Notes: generated by a model not told the origin, from the letters alone. A stretch of 64,000 nt of DNA from Roseiarcus sp963780825 (GCA_963780825.1 CAWADL010000023.1:124001-188000), one strand, 5' to 3'; positions 1 to 9,276 are shown, numbered from the stretch's first letter. Made by a program: numbers and translations.

Positions 1-321
1 GCCAGCGCCAATCTGCATATCCACGGCTGGGCCTGGTGGCGCGACGTGATGCTGCCTGGCGTCGCCCCTTACTATCTGACCGGCGCGATCACCGCCTCCG
101 GCGGCTCCTGGAACGCGTCCATTGTCGCCGAATATGTCAAATGGAAAGACCAGCTGGTTACGGCGCACGGCGTCGGCGCCTATATCGCGGAAGCCACCGA
201 CAAGGGCGATTTTCCGCGCATCGTGCTCGGCGTCGCCGTCATGTCGCTGGTCGTCACTCTGTTCAATCGTCTGTTCTGGCGCAGGCTCTACGCTTACGCC
301 GAACGTCGCCTCGGTCTCTAG
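1..321 (+). CDS. ABC transporter permease, nitrate/sulfonate type, C-terminal part (5' end outside window)
   Basis: Open from the first base; the last 106 residues of an inner-membrane permease. The visible part holds the end of the permease domain (RDVMLPGVAPYYLTGAITA), a soluble stretch with WNASIVAEY, a final membrane segment around VLGVAVMSLVVTLFNRLFW and a basic tail. This ending is typical of the duplicated anion-transport permeases (COG4986 type) that pair with an ATPase carrying an extra C-terminal domain, which is what follows 9 nt downstream. The substrate (nitrate, sulfonate, bicarbonate or other) cannot be told from this fragment. Confidence 0.8.
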   Translation, partial: ASANLHIHGWAWWRDVMLPGVAPYYLTGAITASGGSWNASIVAEYVKWKDQLVTAHGVGAYIAEATDKGDFPRIVLGVAVMSLVVTLFNRLFWRRLYAYAERRLGL

Positions 322-330
322 AGAATCGCC

Positions 331-1638
331 ATGCTCGATCTCGCCTCGCCGCCGCTGCTCGAAGTCAGCCACGTCAGCCAGAGTTTCGCCAAGGGCTCGG
401 GCGAACAGGGCGCCCCGATCCTGAAGGACGTTTCGCTGACGCTTCGATCCGGTGAGATCGTCGGTCTGCTCGGGCGCTCCGGCTGCGGCAAGTCGACGCT
501 GCTGAGGCTGATCTCGGGCCTGACGCGTCCAACCGAAGGCTCGGTCAAGCTCTCGGGTAAGCCGGTGGAGGGGCCGGCCGAGGGCGTCGCCATGGTGTTC
601 CAGAGCTTCGCGCTGTTTCCCTGGCTCAACGTGCTCGACAATGTGGAGATCGGACCGCGCGCCATCGGCGTCAATCCGATCGAAACCCGCAAGCGCGCGC
701 TGAAGGCGATCGACACGATCGGTCTCGACGGCTTCGAATCCGCTTACCCCAAAGAGCTCTCCGGCGGCATGCGTCAGCGCGTCGGCTTCGCGCGCGCGCT
801 GGTCGTGCAGCCGAAAATCCTGCTGATGGACGAGCCGTTCTCCGCGCTCGATGTGCTGACCGCGGAGACGCTGCGCACCGATCTGCTCGAACTCTGGCAG
901 GAGCGGCGCGTCAATATCGAATCGATCCTGATGGTGACGCACAACATCGAGGAGGCGGTGCTGATGTGCGATCGCGTCCTGGTGCTCGCCTCGCATCCGG
1001 GTCGCGTCTCGGCGGAGATCGCCGTGCCCCTTGTGCACCCGCGCGATCGGCTCGATCCCGAATTTCGCAACATGGTCGAGCGGATCTATGCGCTTATGAC
1101 GCAACGTCCGGAGCCAAAGCCGATGCCGGTCGGCATCACCGGACCCAATCTCGGCATCGCGCTGCCGCGCGTCTCCACGAACTCGATCGCGGGCATGCTG
1201 GAGGAAATCGCCGCGCCGCCCTACCATGGGCAGGCCGATCTGCCGCATCTCGCGGATTCGCTGCAGCTCGAAATCGACGATCTGTTCCCGATCGGCGAAA
1301 CGCTGCAACTGCTGAAACTCGTGGAGTTCGCCGACGCCGACATCAAGCTGACGCCGCTTGGGCGGCGCTTTGTCGACATGGACGTCGACCAGCGCAAGAA
1401 GCTGGTTGGCGAGCAACTCCTCGTCAACATTCCGCTCGCCGCGCACATCAAGCGGGTGCTGGACGAACGCCCGAGCCACCGCGCGCCGGTGACACGCTTT
1501 CGCGAGGAGCTCGAGGACTTCATGTCCGAGGACTACGCCGAACGGACGCTGCGCGCGATCATCACGCTCGGCCGCTACGGGGAGCTGTTCGCCTACGACG
1601 AGAACGCGCAGGCGTTCTCGTATGAGGACCCGACGTAA
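331..1638 (+). CDS. ABC transporter ATP-binding protein with AAA-associated C-terminal domain
   Basis: A 435-residue ATPase that would power the permease just upstream. Walker A GRSGCGKST lies near residues 48-56, the Q-loop VFQSF near 89, the signature LSGGMRQR near 143-150, Walker B ILLMDEP near 163-169 and the H-loop VTHN near 202. The ABC domain resembles NrtD/SsuB/TauB proteins. Residues from about 290 on are an extra domain (AAA-associated C-terminal type) that senses or assembles with the duplicated-permease systems and accounts for the length beyond the usual 260 residues. The start is 9 nt after the permease stop, so the two are co-transcribed. No periplasmic binding protein is visible in the window; it may lie upstream. 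Confidence 0.9.
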   Translation: MLDLASPPLLEVSHVSQSFAKGSGEQGAPILKDVSLTLRSGEIVGLLGRSGCGKSTLLRLISGLTRPTEGSVKLSGKPVEGPAEGVAMVFQSFALFPWLNVLDNVEIGPRAIGVNPIETRKRALKAIDTIGLDGFESAYPKELSGGMRQRVGFARALVVQPKILLMDEPFSALDVLTAETLRTDLLELWQERRVNIESILMVTHNIEEAVLMCDRVLVLASHPGRVSAEIAVPLVHPRDRLDPEFRNMVERIYALMTQRPEPKPMPVGITGPNLGIALPRVSTNSIAGMLEEIAAPPYHGQADLPHLADSLQLEIDDLFPIGETLQLLKLVEFADADIKLTPLGRRFVDMDVDQRKKLVGEQLLVNIPLAAHIKRVLDERPSHRAPVTRFREELEDFMSEDYAERTLRAIITLGRYGELFAYDENAQAFSYEDPT

Positions 1639-1649
1639 GCAGCCGACGC

Positions 1650-1777
1650 TCCCTCCCCCCTTGTGGGGGAGGGCCGGGGTGGGGGGTAGCTGCAAACGCT
1701 GCGCTATCCGGGTGGCTTCAACCAAGCCGAACCGACCCCCCTCCCTAACCCTCCCCCACAAGGGGGGAGGGAACGCG
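1650..1777. repeat. G/C-run palindromic intergenic repeat, copy 1 of 3
   Basis: Two oppositely oriented arms of the form CCCTCCCCCCTTGTGGGGG flank an 80-nt middle. The same element, with asymmetric arms (one followed by GGGTTAGGGAGG, the other by GGCCGGGGTGG), recurs at 15750 and 25404. Each arm can fold on itself. Here it lies just after the ATPase stop and may act as a transcription end point. Confidence 0.85.
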
Positions 1778-1895
1778 CCTCATCTTGTCGGCTCGCTGTT
1801 GCTTCACTCGATTGTCCTCGGGCGCGCCATCGGCTTGCGCGGTCGCTGCGCGGCTGCGAAGCTCGGCGTCACGACAAACGAGGCGCCGAACACGA

Positions 1896-3044
1896 ATGAC
1901 CATCAGCGACCCGCGAACGCGCGGCCTCCTCTATCAAGCCGCGCTATTCGCCGCGCTCGCCGCGCTGCTGGCGTTTGCCTGGCGCAACGTGGTCGCCAAT
2001 ATGGCCGCGCGCGGCATCCCCATGGGGTTTGGGTTCTGGAACGACACCGCCGGCTTCGACATCAACCAATCGCTGATCGACTATTCCGCGCTCTCGACCT
2101 ATGGCCGCGCCTTCTGGGTCGGCCTCGTCAACACCGTGATGGTTGGCGCCATCTCGATTGCGCTGGCGACGCCGCTCGGCTTCTTCGTCGGCGTCGCCCG
2201 ATTGTCGCCGAACTGGCTGCTTTCCCGGATCGCGCTCGTCTATGTCGAACTGATGCGCAACACGCCGCTGCTGCTGCAGCTGCTGTTCTGGTACAACGCG
2301 GTGTTGAAATCGCTGCCCGGCCCCCGACAATCGCTGTCGTTTCGCGGCGACGTGTTCCTCAACAACCGCGGCCTTTATCTGCCAGCCACCGAATTCGGCG
2401 AACTCGCGTGGGGCGTCGCGGCGGCGGTCGTCGCGGGTATCGCGGCGGCAGCGGTTTATGCGGGTTACGCCCGTGTGCGCCAGACGCGCACGGGCGCGAT
2501 TTTCCCGGTTGGTCGGGTTGCCACGTTGGCGATCCTTGCGCCCCCGCTGGTTGCTTATTTCGCGCTCGGCCGCCCCATCGCTTTCAGCTACGCGCAGTTG
2601 AAAGGCTTCAACCTCAGCGGCGGCGCGCATCTGTATCCCGAGTTTGTCGCGCTGGTTTTCGGCCTCGTCACCTATACCGCCGGCTTCATCGCCGAGATCG
2701 TGCGCGCTGGCGTCGCTGCGGTCTCGCACGGGCAGACCGAGGCCGCGGCGGCGCTAGGGTTGCCGAGCCGGCGCATCCTGCGTCTGGTCGTCGCGCCGCA
2801 GGCGATGCGGCTGATCATTCCGCCGTTGACCAGCCAGTGGCTCAATATCGTGAAGAACTCCTCGCTGGCGGTGTTCATCGGCTACCCCGACCTCGTGCTC
2901 GTCTTCGCCGGCACCGTGCTCAACCAAACTCATGCCGCGTTGCAGGTGATGGCGGTGACGATGGCGGTCTATCTGGCGATCTCGCTGATCATCTCGCTGG
3001 CGCTCAACGGCTTCAACGCGCGCCTCGCGCTGAAGGAGCGCTGA
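1896..3044 (+). CDS. aapQ: General L-amino acid ABC transporter permease AapQ
   Basis: A 382-residue inner-membrane permease of the His/Glu/Gln family. It starts MTISDPRTRG; upstream in-frame codons run back into repeat DNA and were rejected. Family traits include a first membrane segment near residue 15, the NTVMVGAISIALATPLGF segment, the ELMRNTPLLLQLLFWYN motif, the large insertion typical of AapQ, and the EAA-loop region ETEAAAALGL followed by VAPQAMRLIIPPLTSQWLN. AapM follows after 1 nt. In rhizobia the operon is aapJQMP; here neither the binding protein AapJ nor the ATPase AapP is adjacent, so these permeases need partners encoded elsewhere. Confidence 0.88.
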   Translation: MTISDPRTRGLLYQAALFAALAALLAFAWRNVVANMAARGIPMGFGFWNDTAGFDINQSLIDYSALSTYGRAFWVGLVNTVMVGAISIALATPLGFFVGVARLSPNWLLSRIALVYVELMRNTPLLLQLLFWYNAVLKSLPGPRQSLSFRGDVFLNNRGLYLPATEFGELAWGVAAAVVAGIAAAAVYAGYARVRQTRTGAIFPVGRVATLAILAPPLVAYFALGRPIAFSYAQLKGFNLSGGAHLYPEFVALVFGLVTYTAGFIAEIVRAGVAAVSHGQTEAAAALGLPSRRILRLVVAPQAMRLIIPPLTSQWLNIVKNSSLAVFIGYPDLVLVFAGTVLNQTHAALQVMAVTMAVYLAISLIISLALNGFNARLALKER

Positions 3045-3045
3045 C

Positions 3046-4170
3046 ATGAGCGCCGCCTTCGTCCGCGAGACCTCCGAGCCCGAACTGCCGCCGCCCCTGA
3101 TGGTGAGCGGCGCGCTCGCCTGGATGCGGGCGAACCTGTTCTCCTCGCCGGCCAATTCCATCGCGACGATCCTGATCGTCGGGCTCGTGCTGTGGCTCGC
3201 GCCGCCTCTCATCGCATGGGCGACAGTGAACGCGGTTTGGAGCGCGCCGGACGGCGCGCTCTGCCGGACGCATCAGGACGGCGCCTGCTGGGCGTTTGTC
3301 GCGCAGAAGATGGGTTATCTGCTTTACGGGTCTTACCCCGAAGACCAGCGCTGGCGCGTCGACCTGACGGAGGCGATTGGCGCCGTGCTGATTGTTTGGC
3401 TGCTGTGGCCGGGCGCGCCGCGACGAGGATTTGGTTCGCTGCTGTTCTTCGTCATCTACCCCGTCGTCGCCTTTATCCTGTTGGTTGGCGCGCCGACGCT
3501 GGGCTTGCCGCGCGTCGACACGATCCTCTGGGGCGGGGTGTTTGTTTCGTTGTTGACGGCGCTGGTCGGCATCGTCGTCTCGCTGCCGCTCGGCGTTTTG
3601 CTGGCGCTCGGCCGCCGCTCGGCGATGCCGTTCGTGCGCGCGGCCAGCATCGTGTTCATCGAGTTCGTGCGCGGCGTGCCGTTCATCACCGTGCTGTTCA
3701 TGGCCAACAACATGCTGCCGCTGTTTCTGCCGCCGGGTGTGGAGTCCGACCGTTTCCTGCGACCGCTGGTGGGCATCGCCCTGTTCTCCGCGGCCTACAT
3801 GGCCGAGGAAGTGCGCGGCGGCCTGCAGACGCTGCCGCGCGGTCAATACGAAGGCGCGATGGCGCTCGGGTTCGACTATTGGCGGATGATGGGGCTGGTT
3901 GTACTGCCGCAGGCGCTGACGCTGGTCATTCCCGGCATCGTCAACAATTTCATCGGCCTGTTCAAGGACACGACGCTCGTGTCGATTGTTGGGATCAACG
4001 ATTTCCTGGAAGCGCTCGACCACGCGATGAAAGACCCGCTGTGGGCGGGGCCGACGATATTTCCGACTGGCTATGCGTTCGCGGCGTTGTTCTATTTCGT
4101 GTTTTGCTACGCGATGTCCCGGTATTCTGCGGGGGTGGAGAGGCGGTTGGCGGCGGGGAGGAGGCGGTGA
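3046..4170 (+). CDS. aapM: General L-amino acid ABC transporter permease AapM
   Basis: A 374-residue second permease subunit. The N-terminal third has the AapM-specific extension with membrane segments and a loop holding two Cys (ALCRTHQDGACW). The core shows FIEFVRGVPFITVLFMANNMLP, the EAA region YEGAMALGF and LPQALTLVIPGIVNNFIGLFKD. It starts 1 nt after the aapQ stop and would form a heterodimer with it. The usual next gene, ATPase aapP, is absent; a convergent Uma2 relic follows 13 nt later. A generic polar amino-acid ATPase encoded elsewhere may serve this pair. Confidence 0.88.
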   Translation: MSAAFVRETSEPELPPPLMVSGALAWMRANLFSSPANSIATILIVGLVLWLAPPLIAWATVNAVWSAPDGALCRTHQDGACWAFVAQKMGYLLYGSYPEDQRWRVDLTEAIGAVLIVWLLWPGAPRRGFGSLLFFVIYPVVAFILLVGAPTLGLPRVDTILWGGVFVSLLTALVGIVVSLPLGVLLALGRRSAMPFVRAASIVFIEFVRGVPFITVLFMANNMLPLFLPPGVESDRFLRPLVGIALFSAAYMAEEVRGGLQTLPRGQYEGAMALGFDYWRMMGLVVLPQALTLVIPGIVNNFIGLFKDTTLVSIVGINDFLEALDHAMKDPLWAGPTIFPTGYAFAALFYFVFCYAMSRYSAGVERRLAAGRRR

Positions 4171-4183
4171 ATCGCGCAGGCTC

Positions 4184-4742
4184 CTAGCTTGGGTCTCGCC
4201 CAAAAAACTCCGCGACATCGACGACAATTCCTGGAGGGTCGAGCCGCATCGCGCCTTCGCGCCAGATGCGGGTTTCGATCACGCCGTCTCGGCCTCGGCT
4301 GTGCTGGATGACTACGCGCCTGTCGGGGTCTAGGAGCAGATAGTGCGCGAGGCTTGGGAGGCTGAAATAGCCTTCGAGCTTCGGCCCATGATCGAATGCG
4401 GCCGTTGAAGGTGACAGAACTTCCAAGACCACGACCGGAGACGACGTCTCTATGTCATCGTCGTGCGGCGGTGGACATATGATCGACGCGTCCGGCACGA
4501 ACGCGCGCCTCGAACTTGCCCGAACAGTCATCCCTTCAGCGAAGGCGGCGCATTGCGCGCCCGCGCGCCGGACGGCTTCGACAAACACGCCTGCGGCAAA
4601 AGTTTTTACCAAACGTATGCCGAGCGCGCTCCGGCGCCATCGCGACCGGCTGGCCGTCGTGCAATTCCCACTTGCCGTCGCGGCCGTCGGCCCAGACGAG
4701 GAACTCGTCGACGGTCATAGTCTTGGTTGCGGCGTCGCTCAT
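4184..4742 (-). pseudogene. Uma2 family (DUF820) restriction-endonuclease-like protein, frameshifted
   Basis: The N-terminal part starts at 4742 (MSDAATKTMTVDEFLVWADG) and holds the usual KWELHDGQPVAMAPERARH segment. The rest continues in a second frame from about 4612 with FVPDASIICPP, SPVVVLEVLSPST, KLEGYFSLPSLAHYLLLDPD and ends VDVAEFFGRDPS. The PDA...EVLS...K pattern is the PD-(D/E)XK-like core of Uma2 proteins. Removing one of the three A at 4611-4613 joins the frames as RHTLVKTFAAGV, so one extra base explains the break. Uma2 genes have no firmly known role. It converges on aapM with a 13-nt gap. Confidence 0.75.
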
Positions 4743-4813
4743 GCGCGCAAGACTAGCACAATTTCGATCGCAACGCGCTCTTGCAGCCGGAAGAGGTCGG
4801 CGAACCGTCCTTT

Positions 4814-4907
4814 TGCAGCCGCGGGCTCCAGACCGCGGTCTCTCCGTGATCGGCTCTCCCTCGGCGAGGCGAGATCTCACGACCCGCGATCTGGAGATCG
4901 CGGCCAC
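4814..4907. repeat. Double-hairpin element (about 95 bp), copy A
   Basis: The left end carries CCGCGGGCTCCAGACCGCGG (imperfect), the right end CCGCGATCTGGAGATCGCGG, with the CGTGATCGGC middle shared with other copies. It begins 19 nt after the LysR gene stop (both read on the minus strand). Confidence 0.85.
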
Positions 4908-4925
4908 ATGCGGTGTCGATCAACC

Positions 4926-5846
4926 TCACCCCTCCCGCCACCTCAGCGCCTCGATCAGCAACGCCAGCGCCGGCGACTGATGCCGGCGGCTCGGATAGTA
5001 CAGGTGGTAGCCCTCGAACGGCTCGCACCAATCCTCCAGCACGCGCACCAACGAACCCTCCGCGAGATCGCGCGCCGCCATATCCTCCATCACGAAGCCA
5101 AGGCCGCGCCCCTCGCGGGCGGCTTGCAATGAAAAGCTCGTGCGGTTGAACGTCAACTGGCCCGCGACTCGCACGTTCACCTCGCGGCCGTCTTTGCTGA
5201 ACTCCCAAGTGTAGAGCCCTCCGGCGCTCGCCAGGCGCAGATTGATGCAATCATGGCTGGAGAGATCGTGCGGCGTCAGCGGCTTCGGCCGGGTCGCGAA
5301 ATACGATGGCGCGGCCACTGCGGCCATTCGCAGCGGCGGCCCGATGCGCACCGCGATCATGTCCTTGGCGAGATGTTCGCCAAGCCGCACGCCGGCGTCG
5401 AACTTTTCGGCGACGATGTCGGTGAGGCCCGACTCGACCGTCAGTTCGATGGCGATGTCGGGATAGGCGGCGACTATTCGCTCGACGGCCGGCCAGACGA
5501 CGGTCTGCGCAGCGTGTTCGGAGCTGGTGAGCCGCAGCGCTCCCGCCGGCTTTTCGCGCGCCGAACTCAGCGCGAGCAGTCCGCCGGCGATTTCCGCATA
5601 GGCCGGACCGATCGCTGCGATGAGCCGCTCGCCAGCCCCAGTCAACGCGACGGCGCGGGTGGTGCGGGCGACGAGCCTTACCCCGAGCCGCTCTTCGAGC
5701 CGTCGGATCGCGTGGCTGAGCGCGGATTGCGAGACGCCGAGCCCGGCGGCGGCGCGGGTGAAATTGCCCTCTTGGGCGAGCGCCAGCAGGTTCATGAGGT
5801 CGCCCAGATCCTCGCGGCGCAGCGCCTTGGCTTCGGTCGAATACAT
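4926..5846 (-). CDS. LysR family transcriptional regulator
   Basis: A 306-residue LysR protein. The winged helix-turn-helix covers about residues 15-75 (LMNLLALAQEGNFTRAAAGL, SQSALSHAIRRLEERLG). The substrate-binding domain spans about 95-300 and shows the usual VAEKFDAGVRLGEHL and GLGFVMEDMAARDL segments. It is divergent from the aldo/keto reductase gene, with starts about 100 nt apart, the standard LysR target layout, so it probably controls that gene and the following MFS exporter. The effector is unknown. The closest familiar group is the regulators of small dehydrogenases and quinone-type detoxification genes. Confidence 0.88.
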   Translation of the reverse strand: MYSTEAKALRREDLGDLMNLLALAQEGNFTRAAAGLGVSQSALSHAIRRLEERLGVRLVARTTRAVALTGAGERLIAAIGPAYAEIAGGLLALSSAREKPAGALRLTSSEHAAQTVVWPAVERIVAAYPDIAIELTVESGLTDIVAEKFDAGVRLGEHLAKDMIAVRIGPPLRMAAVAAPSYFATRPKPLTPHDLSSHDCINLRLASAGGLYTWEFSKDGREVNVRVAGQLTFNRTSFSLQAAREGRGLGFVMEDMAARDLAEGSLVRVLEDWCEPFEGYHLYYPSRRHQSPALALLIEALRWREG

Positions 5847-5857
5847 GAATGAGGATC

Positions 5858-5877
5858 ATAACCACATGCGGTATTAT
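5858..5877. promoter_or_regulatory. Possible LysR box between divergent genes
   Basis: ATAA and TTAT half-sites are separated by 12 nt in the 102-nt divergent spacer. The arrangement contains a T-N11-A type core, as LysR sites do. It was found by eye only and could be chance. Confidence 0.3.
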
Positions 5878-5948
5878 CCGTCTAATCGCGCAATCCGCAT
5901 CGGCCTAGATTGACGCCGCCGGAGATTCCGCGCGAAGGAGACACCCCA

Positions 5949-6932
5949 ATGAAAACTCGAAAACTTGGCCGCGGCGGCCTCGAAGTCTCCGCTATCGGCT
6001 TTGGCTGCATGGGTCTCAGTTTCGGCCTCGGGCCGGCGACCGAAAAGCAGGCCGCCATTCGACTGATCCGCGACGCCTACGAACGCGGCGTCACGCTGTT
6101 CGACACCGCCGAGGCTTACGGCCCGTTCGTCAACGAGGAGGTGGTCGGCGAGGCGGTCGCGCCGTTCCGCGACCACGTCGTCATCGCCACGAAATTCGGC
6201 TTCAAGGACGCCAATCCGCTGACGGGCGTCGATAGCCGTCCCGAGCATATCCGCGAGGTGGCGGAAGCTTCGTTGAAGCGGCTGAAGACCGATCGCATCG
6301 ATCTTTTCTACCAGCACCGCGTCGACCCCGACGTGCCGATGGAGGAGGTCGCGGGCGTCGTCAAAGAGCTGATCGCCGCCGGCAAGGTCAAGCATTTCGG
6401 CATGTCTGAGGCCGGCCCCGAATCGATCCGCCGCGCCCACGCCGTGCAGCCGGTCACGGCGCTGCAGAGCGAATATTCCCTGTGGTGGCGCGAGCCGGAA
6501 AAGGCGATCCTGCCGCTGGTTGAGGAACTCGGCATCGGTTTTGTGCCCTTCAGCCCGCTCGGCAAGGGTTTCCTCACCGGCGCGATCGACGCGGCCACGA
6601 CTTTCGACAAGTCCGATTTCCGCAGCGTTGTGCCACGCTTCTCCGAGGAGAACCGTCGCGCCAATCAGGGTCTGATCGAAACCATCGCCGACATCGCCAA
6701 ACGGCTGAAGGCGACGAATGCGCAAGTCGCCATCGCCTGGTTGCTCGCGCAAAGGCCGTGGATTGTCCCGATCCCCGGCACCACCAAACTGCATCGGCTG
6801 GACGAGAACCTCGGGGCCGCGTCGCTCGAACTGACGAAAGCAGATCTCGCCGAGATCGCCGCCGCACTGGCGGAAATCAACGTGCAGGGCGACCGCTATC
6901 CCGCTGTGTTCCAGCAGCGCGTCGGCCGTTGA
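5949..6932 (+). CDS. Aldo/keto reductase (AKR, general stress/YhdN-like)
   Basis: A 327-residue cytosolic NADPH-dependent reductase with a TIM-barrel fold. The catalytic tetrad is visible: D52 and Y57 in FDTAEAYGPF, K82 in IATKFGF and H123 in YQHRVD. The cofactor-binding end has WIVPIPGTTKLHRLDENL. The start was chosen at 5949 because GAAGGAGA lies 8 nt upstream; a start 39 nt earlier lacks a ribosome site. It shares an ATGA-like junction (TTGA) with the MFS gene, so both are one transcript facing the LysR regulator. The substrate is probably a small carbonyl compound. Confidence 0.92.
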   Translation: MKTRKLGRGGLEVSAIGFGCMGLSFGLGPATEKQAAIRLIRDAYERGVTLFDTAEAYGPFVNEEVVGEAVAPFRDHVVIATKFGFKDANPLTGVDSRPEHIREVAEASLKRLKTDRIDLFYQHRVDPDVPMEEVAGVVKELIAAGKVKHFGMSEAGPESIRRAHAVQPVTALQSEYSLWWREPEKAILPLVEELGIGFVPFSPLGKGFLTGAIDAATTFDKSDFRSVVPRFSEENRRANQGLIETIADIAKRLKATNAQVAIAWLLAQRPWIVPIPGTTKLHRLDENLGAASLELTKADLAEIAAALAEINVQGDRYPAVFQQRVGR

Positions 6933-8155
6933 GCGAAGGCCCAGAACGGACCACTGTCCGCACGCTGCTGATCCTCAGCCTGCTGATGGCGGTGGGTCCG
7001 CTGGCGACCGATCTCTATCTGCCCGCGCTGCCGACGCTCGCGCGTGTCCTGCGGGCGGGCCAGGACCAGATCGAGCTGACGCTGTCGAGCTATTTTGTCG
7101 GCTTCAGTCTCGGGCAGTTGCTTTGGGGTCCGATCGGCGACCGCTATGGCCGTCGCGCGCCGATTGCCGTCGGGCTCGCGCTGTTTGTCCTGGGCTCGGC
7201 CGGCTGCGGCGCGGCGACGAGCGCGGGGCAGTTGATTGGCTGGCGCGTCGTCCAGTCGGTTGGCGCCGCGGCCGGGCCTGTTCTCGCCCGCGCCATGGTG
7301 CGCGATCTCTACGAGAAAGAGCGCTCGGCGCAAATGCTGTCGACGCTGATGATGGTGATGGCGATTGCCCCGCTCGCCGCGCCGCTCATCGGCGGCCAGA
7401 TCCTTTGGTTTGCCTCTTGGCGCGCGATTTTCTTCACGCTTTGCGGGCTCGGTTTCCTCGCGCTCGCTGCGCTTGTCGTTCTGCCGGAAACGCTGGCGCC
7501 GTCGCGCCGCCTGCGCCAGCCGCTGGTGGCTTCGCTCCTGGATTATGTGACGCTCGCCCGCGACCCCCGGTTGATGCTGTACGCGGCCACCGGCGGCTTT
7601 TTCTATGCCGGGATCTTCGCCTATATCGCCGCCTCGCCTTTCGCCTATATCGACTATTTCCACGTGCCGTCGCAGATGTACGGTTTCGTGTTTGCGCTGC
7701 CGATCCTCGGCATCATGGCGCTCAATCTCGCCAACACCCGGCTAGTGATGCGGTTCGGCGGCGACCGGCTCTGCCGGATCGGAACCGGGACGGCTGCGCT
7801 CGCCGGCTTGGTTGCTGCGGCGGAAACGCGCCTCGGCTTCGGAGGGCTTTTCGGGCTGGTCGCGGCGATGGTGGTCTATGGCGCCTCGTCCGGCTTCATC
7901 GTCGCCAATTCGGTGGCGGGCGCGCTGGCCGCCTTTCCGCATCGAGCGGGCGCCGCGTCGGCATTGGTTGGGTCGATCCACTTCGGCAGCGGCGTGCTGA
8001 GCTCCGCGCTGGTCGGCGCGCTCGCCGACGGGACGCCATGGCCGATGGCTGCGATCATCGCGGTGGGGGGAGTCGGGAGCTTTGTCTGCGCTCGCTGGAT
8101 CGCGCCGGCGCGAGGAGCGTTGCCGGCGCCGGTTGGCGATGCGTCGCCGGGGTAG
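6929..8155 (+). CDS. MFS multidrug exporter, Bcr/CflA family
   Basis: A 408-residue, 12-segment inner-membrane proton antiporter. The start is taken as TTG at 6929, overlapping the reductase stop by 4 nt; the first in-frame ATG (about 6986) would cut into the first membrane segment. Family marks are PLATDLYLPALPTL at the N-terminus, motif A in GDRYGRR, the long first half with RAMVRDLYEKERSA, and SSGFIVANSVAGAL in the second half. Translational coupling to the reductase suggests joint handling of a toxic compound under LysR control. The exported compound is unknown. Confidence 0.88.
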   Translation: MSEGPERTTVRTLLILSLLMAVGPLATDLYLPALPTLARVLRAGQDQIELTLSSYFVGFSLGQLLWGPIGDRYGRRAPIAVGLALFVLGSAGCGAATSAGQLIGWRVVQSVGAAAGPVLARAMVRDLYEKERSAQMLSTLMMVMAIAPLAAPLIGGQILWFASWRAIFFTLCGLGFLALAALVVLPETLAPSRRLRQPLVASLLDYVTLARDPRLMLYAATGGFFYAGIFAYIAASPFAYIDYFHVPSQMYGFVFALPILGIMALNLANTRLVMRFGGDRLCRIGTGTAALAGLVAAAETRLGFGGLFGLVAAMVVYGASSGFIVANSVAGALAAFPHRAGAASALVGSIHFGSGVLSSALVGALADGTPWPMAAIIAVGGVGSFVCARWIAPARGALPAPVGDASPG

Positions 8156-8298
8156 GGGGCGGCGGGCGGTCGGCTGCGGTTGGGAAACATACGCCGCGCA
8201 ACTAGGCTGTCTACCCGCGCCAGCGTTTCCTGCTCGGCGTAGACGCCGGCGCTCCGCGCCAGCCTCTCATGGGTCGTGTCCCGGCGAGCCATCGCTAG

Positions 8299-9082
8299 CT
8301 AGTCGCGAACCGCGCTGAGCGGTTTGTTGGCAACCGCCGCAAGCAGATCCCGCTTGCCTGCCGCCCGCCGCGTCGGGTTGTTTGAAGCGATGCGCGCCAT
8401 CACGGAATTTACGTCGAGATCGTTCGGCGTCTGCCCGTGGATCATGAGCAGCGACCGCGCAACGTGATAGCGCACCAGCGTGTCGGGATCGTCGAGCGCT
8501 CCCAACAGCGCTGAGTCGACCTCCGGGATCGGCATTTCTCCTAACGCCGCAGCCGCATCGCTGCGGTCCGTCTCGTTGGCTGAAGCGCGTAGGTTTTCGA
8601 TGAGCGGCTGCGCGTAGCTGGGGTTTGGCTGAATGCGCCACAGCGCCTGGGCCGACCAGATCAAATCGAGCAGCGTCACCTCGGACTCTCGCGTCGCATA
8701 GAATCCGACGGCCCGGATACGCTCCGCCGCGAGGATTTCGACGAGCCGTCGGTTGAGCGCGCCGAGATTTCAACAAGCCGAGGCCGATGATGGCGCGCCC
8801 GTCGGGCAGGAAGTCCAGCAGCATTTGCTCGGCGAGGTCCCGCTCCTCGCCGCGAAGTTCGAGCAGCGGCGCCGTCACCAGTTGATCTTGCGCGGAGTAT
8901 GGATCCTCGAAGAAGCTGAACCGGAATTTTTCGAACGTCGGTGAGTGAGATTTTGCGGCTTCGTCGGCGAAGGCGCGGTCCAGCCCGAGCCCTGCGCCAA
9001 TCAGCCAATCGAAAAGCATGGCCCCCGCGCCGTAGAGGACGCCGCGTCGATAAAAAACGTTCGGTGAAAGCTTGCTGGGCAT
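8299..9082 (-). pseudogene. HEAT-repeat domain protein, frameshifted
   Basis: Starts MPSKLSPNVFYRRG with a hydrophobic segment (GAGAMLFDWLIGAGLGL) followed by a soluble part (FEKFRFSFFEDPYSAQDQL). The frame breaks at 8768-8770. Removing one T there (an A on the coding strand) gives GLLNLGALNRRLVEIL and restores one protein of about 260 residues ending KPLSAVRD. The C-terminal half has HEAT/PBS-lyase-like helices (SDAAAALGEMPIPEVDSALL, DDPDTLVRYHVARSLL). Probably a membrane-anchored scaffold; no specific role is recognised. Confidence 0.6.
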
Positions 9083-9182
9083 ATCTTGAGACCGGGCCTC
9101 TTGCATCTTCGCCGAAATAGCCGACGCGTTCGGCGCCGGGCTGCGACATCGGCCACATTTAGAATGGGTTGCAGGCGCCGAA

Positions 9183-9276
9183 TGTAGCCGCGGTCGTTGA
9201 CCGCGGTCGACGTGTGAGCGTCCTTATCAGGCAAAGAATCGATCACCGCGCATCGCGGTCGGCGACCGCGGCTACA
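9183..9276. repeat. Double-hairpin element, copy B
   Basis: Ends CCGCGGTCGTTGACCGCGG and CGCGGTCGGCGACCGCGG, overall an inverted repeat bounded by TGTAGC and GCTACA. It sits between the divergent HEAT and SleB genes, so unlike most copies it does not follow a stop codon. Confidence 0.9.

Noticed and set aside
1622..3049. Long Arg/Ala-rich frame of 475 codons over aapQ
   Set aside because: It is the shadow frame of aapQ in GC-rich DNA; its composition is typical of out-of-frame reading, and aapQ has clear family motifs.
4184..4742. Uma2 gene as a sign of a mobile element
   Set aside because: No transposase, integrase, direct repeats or attachment site were seen around it; Uma2 genes are widespread without being mobile by themselves.
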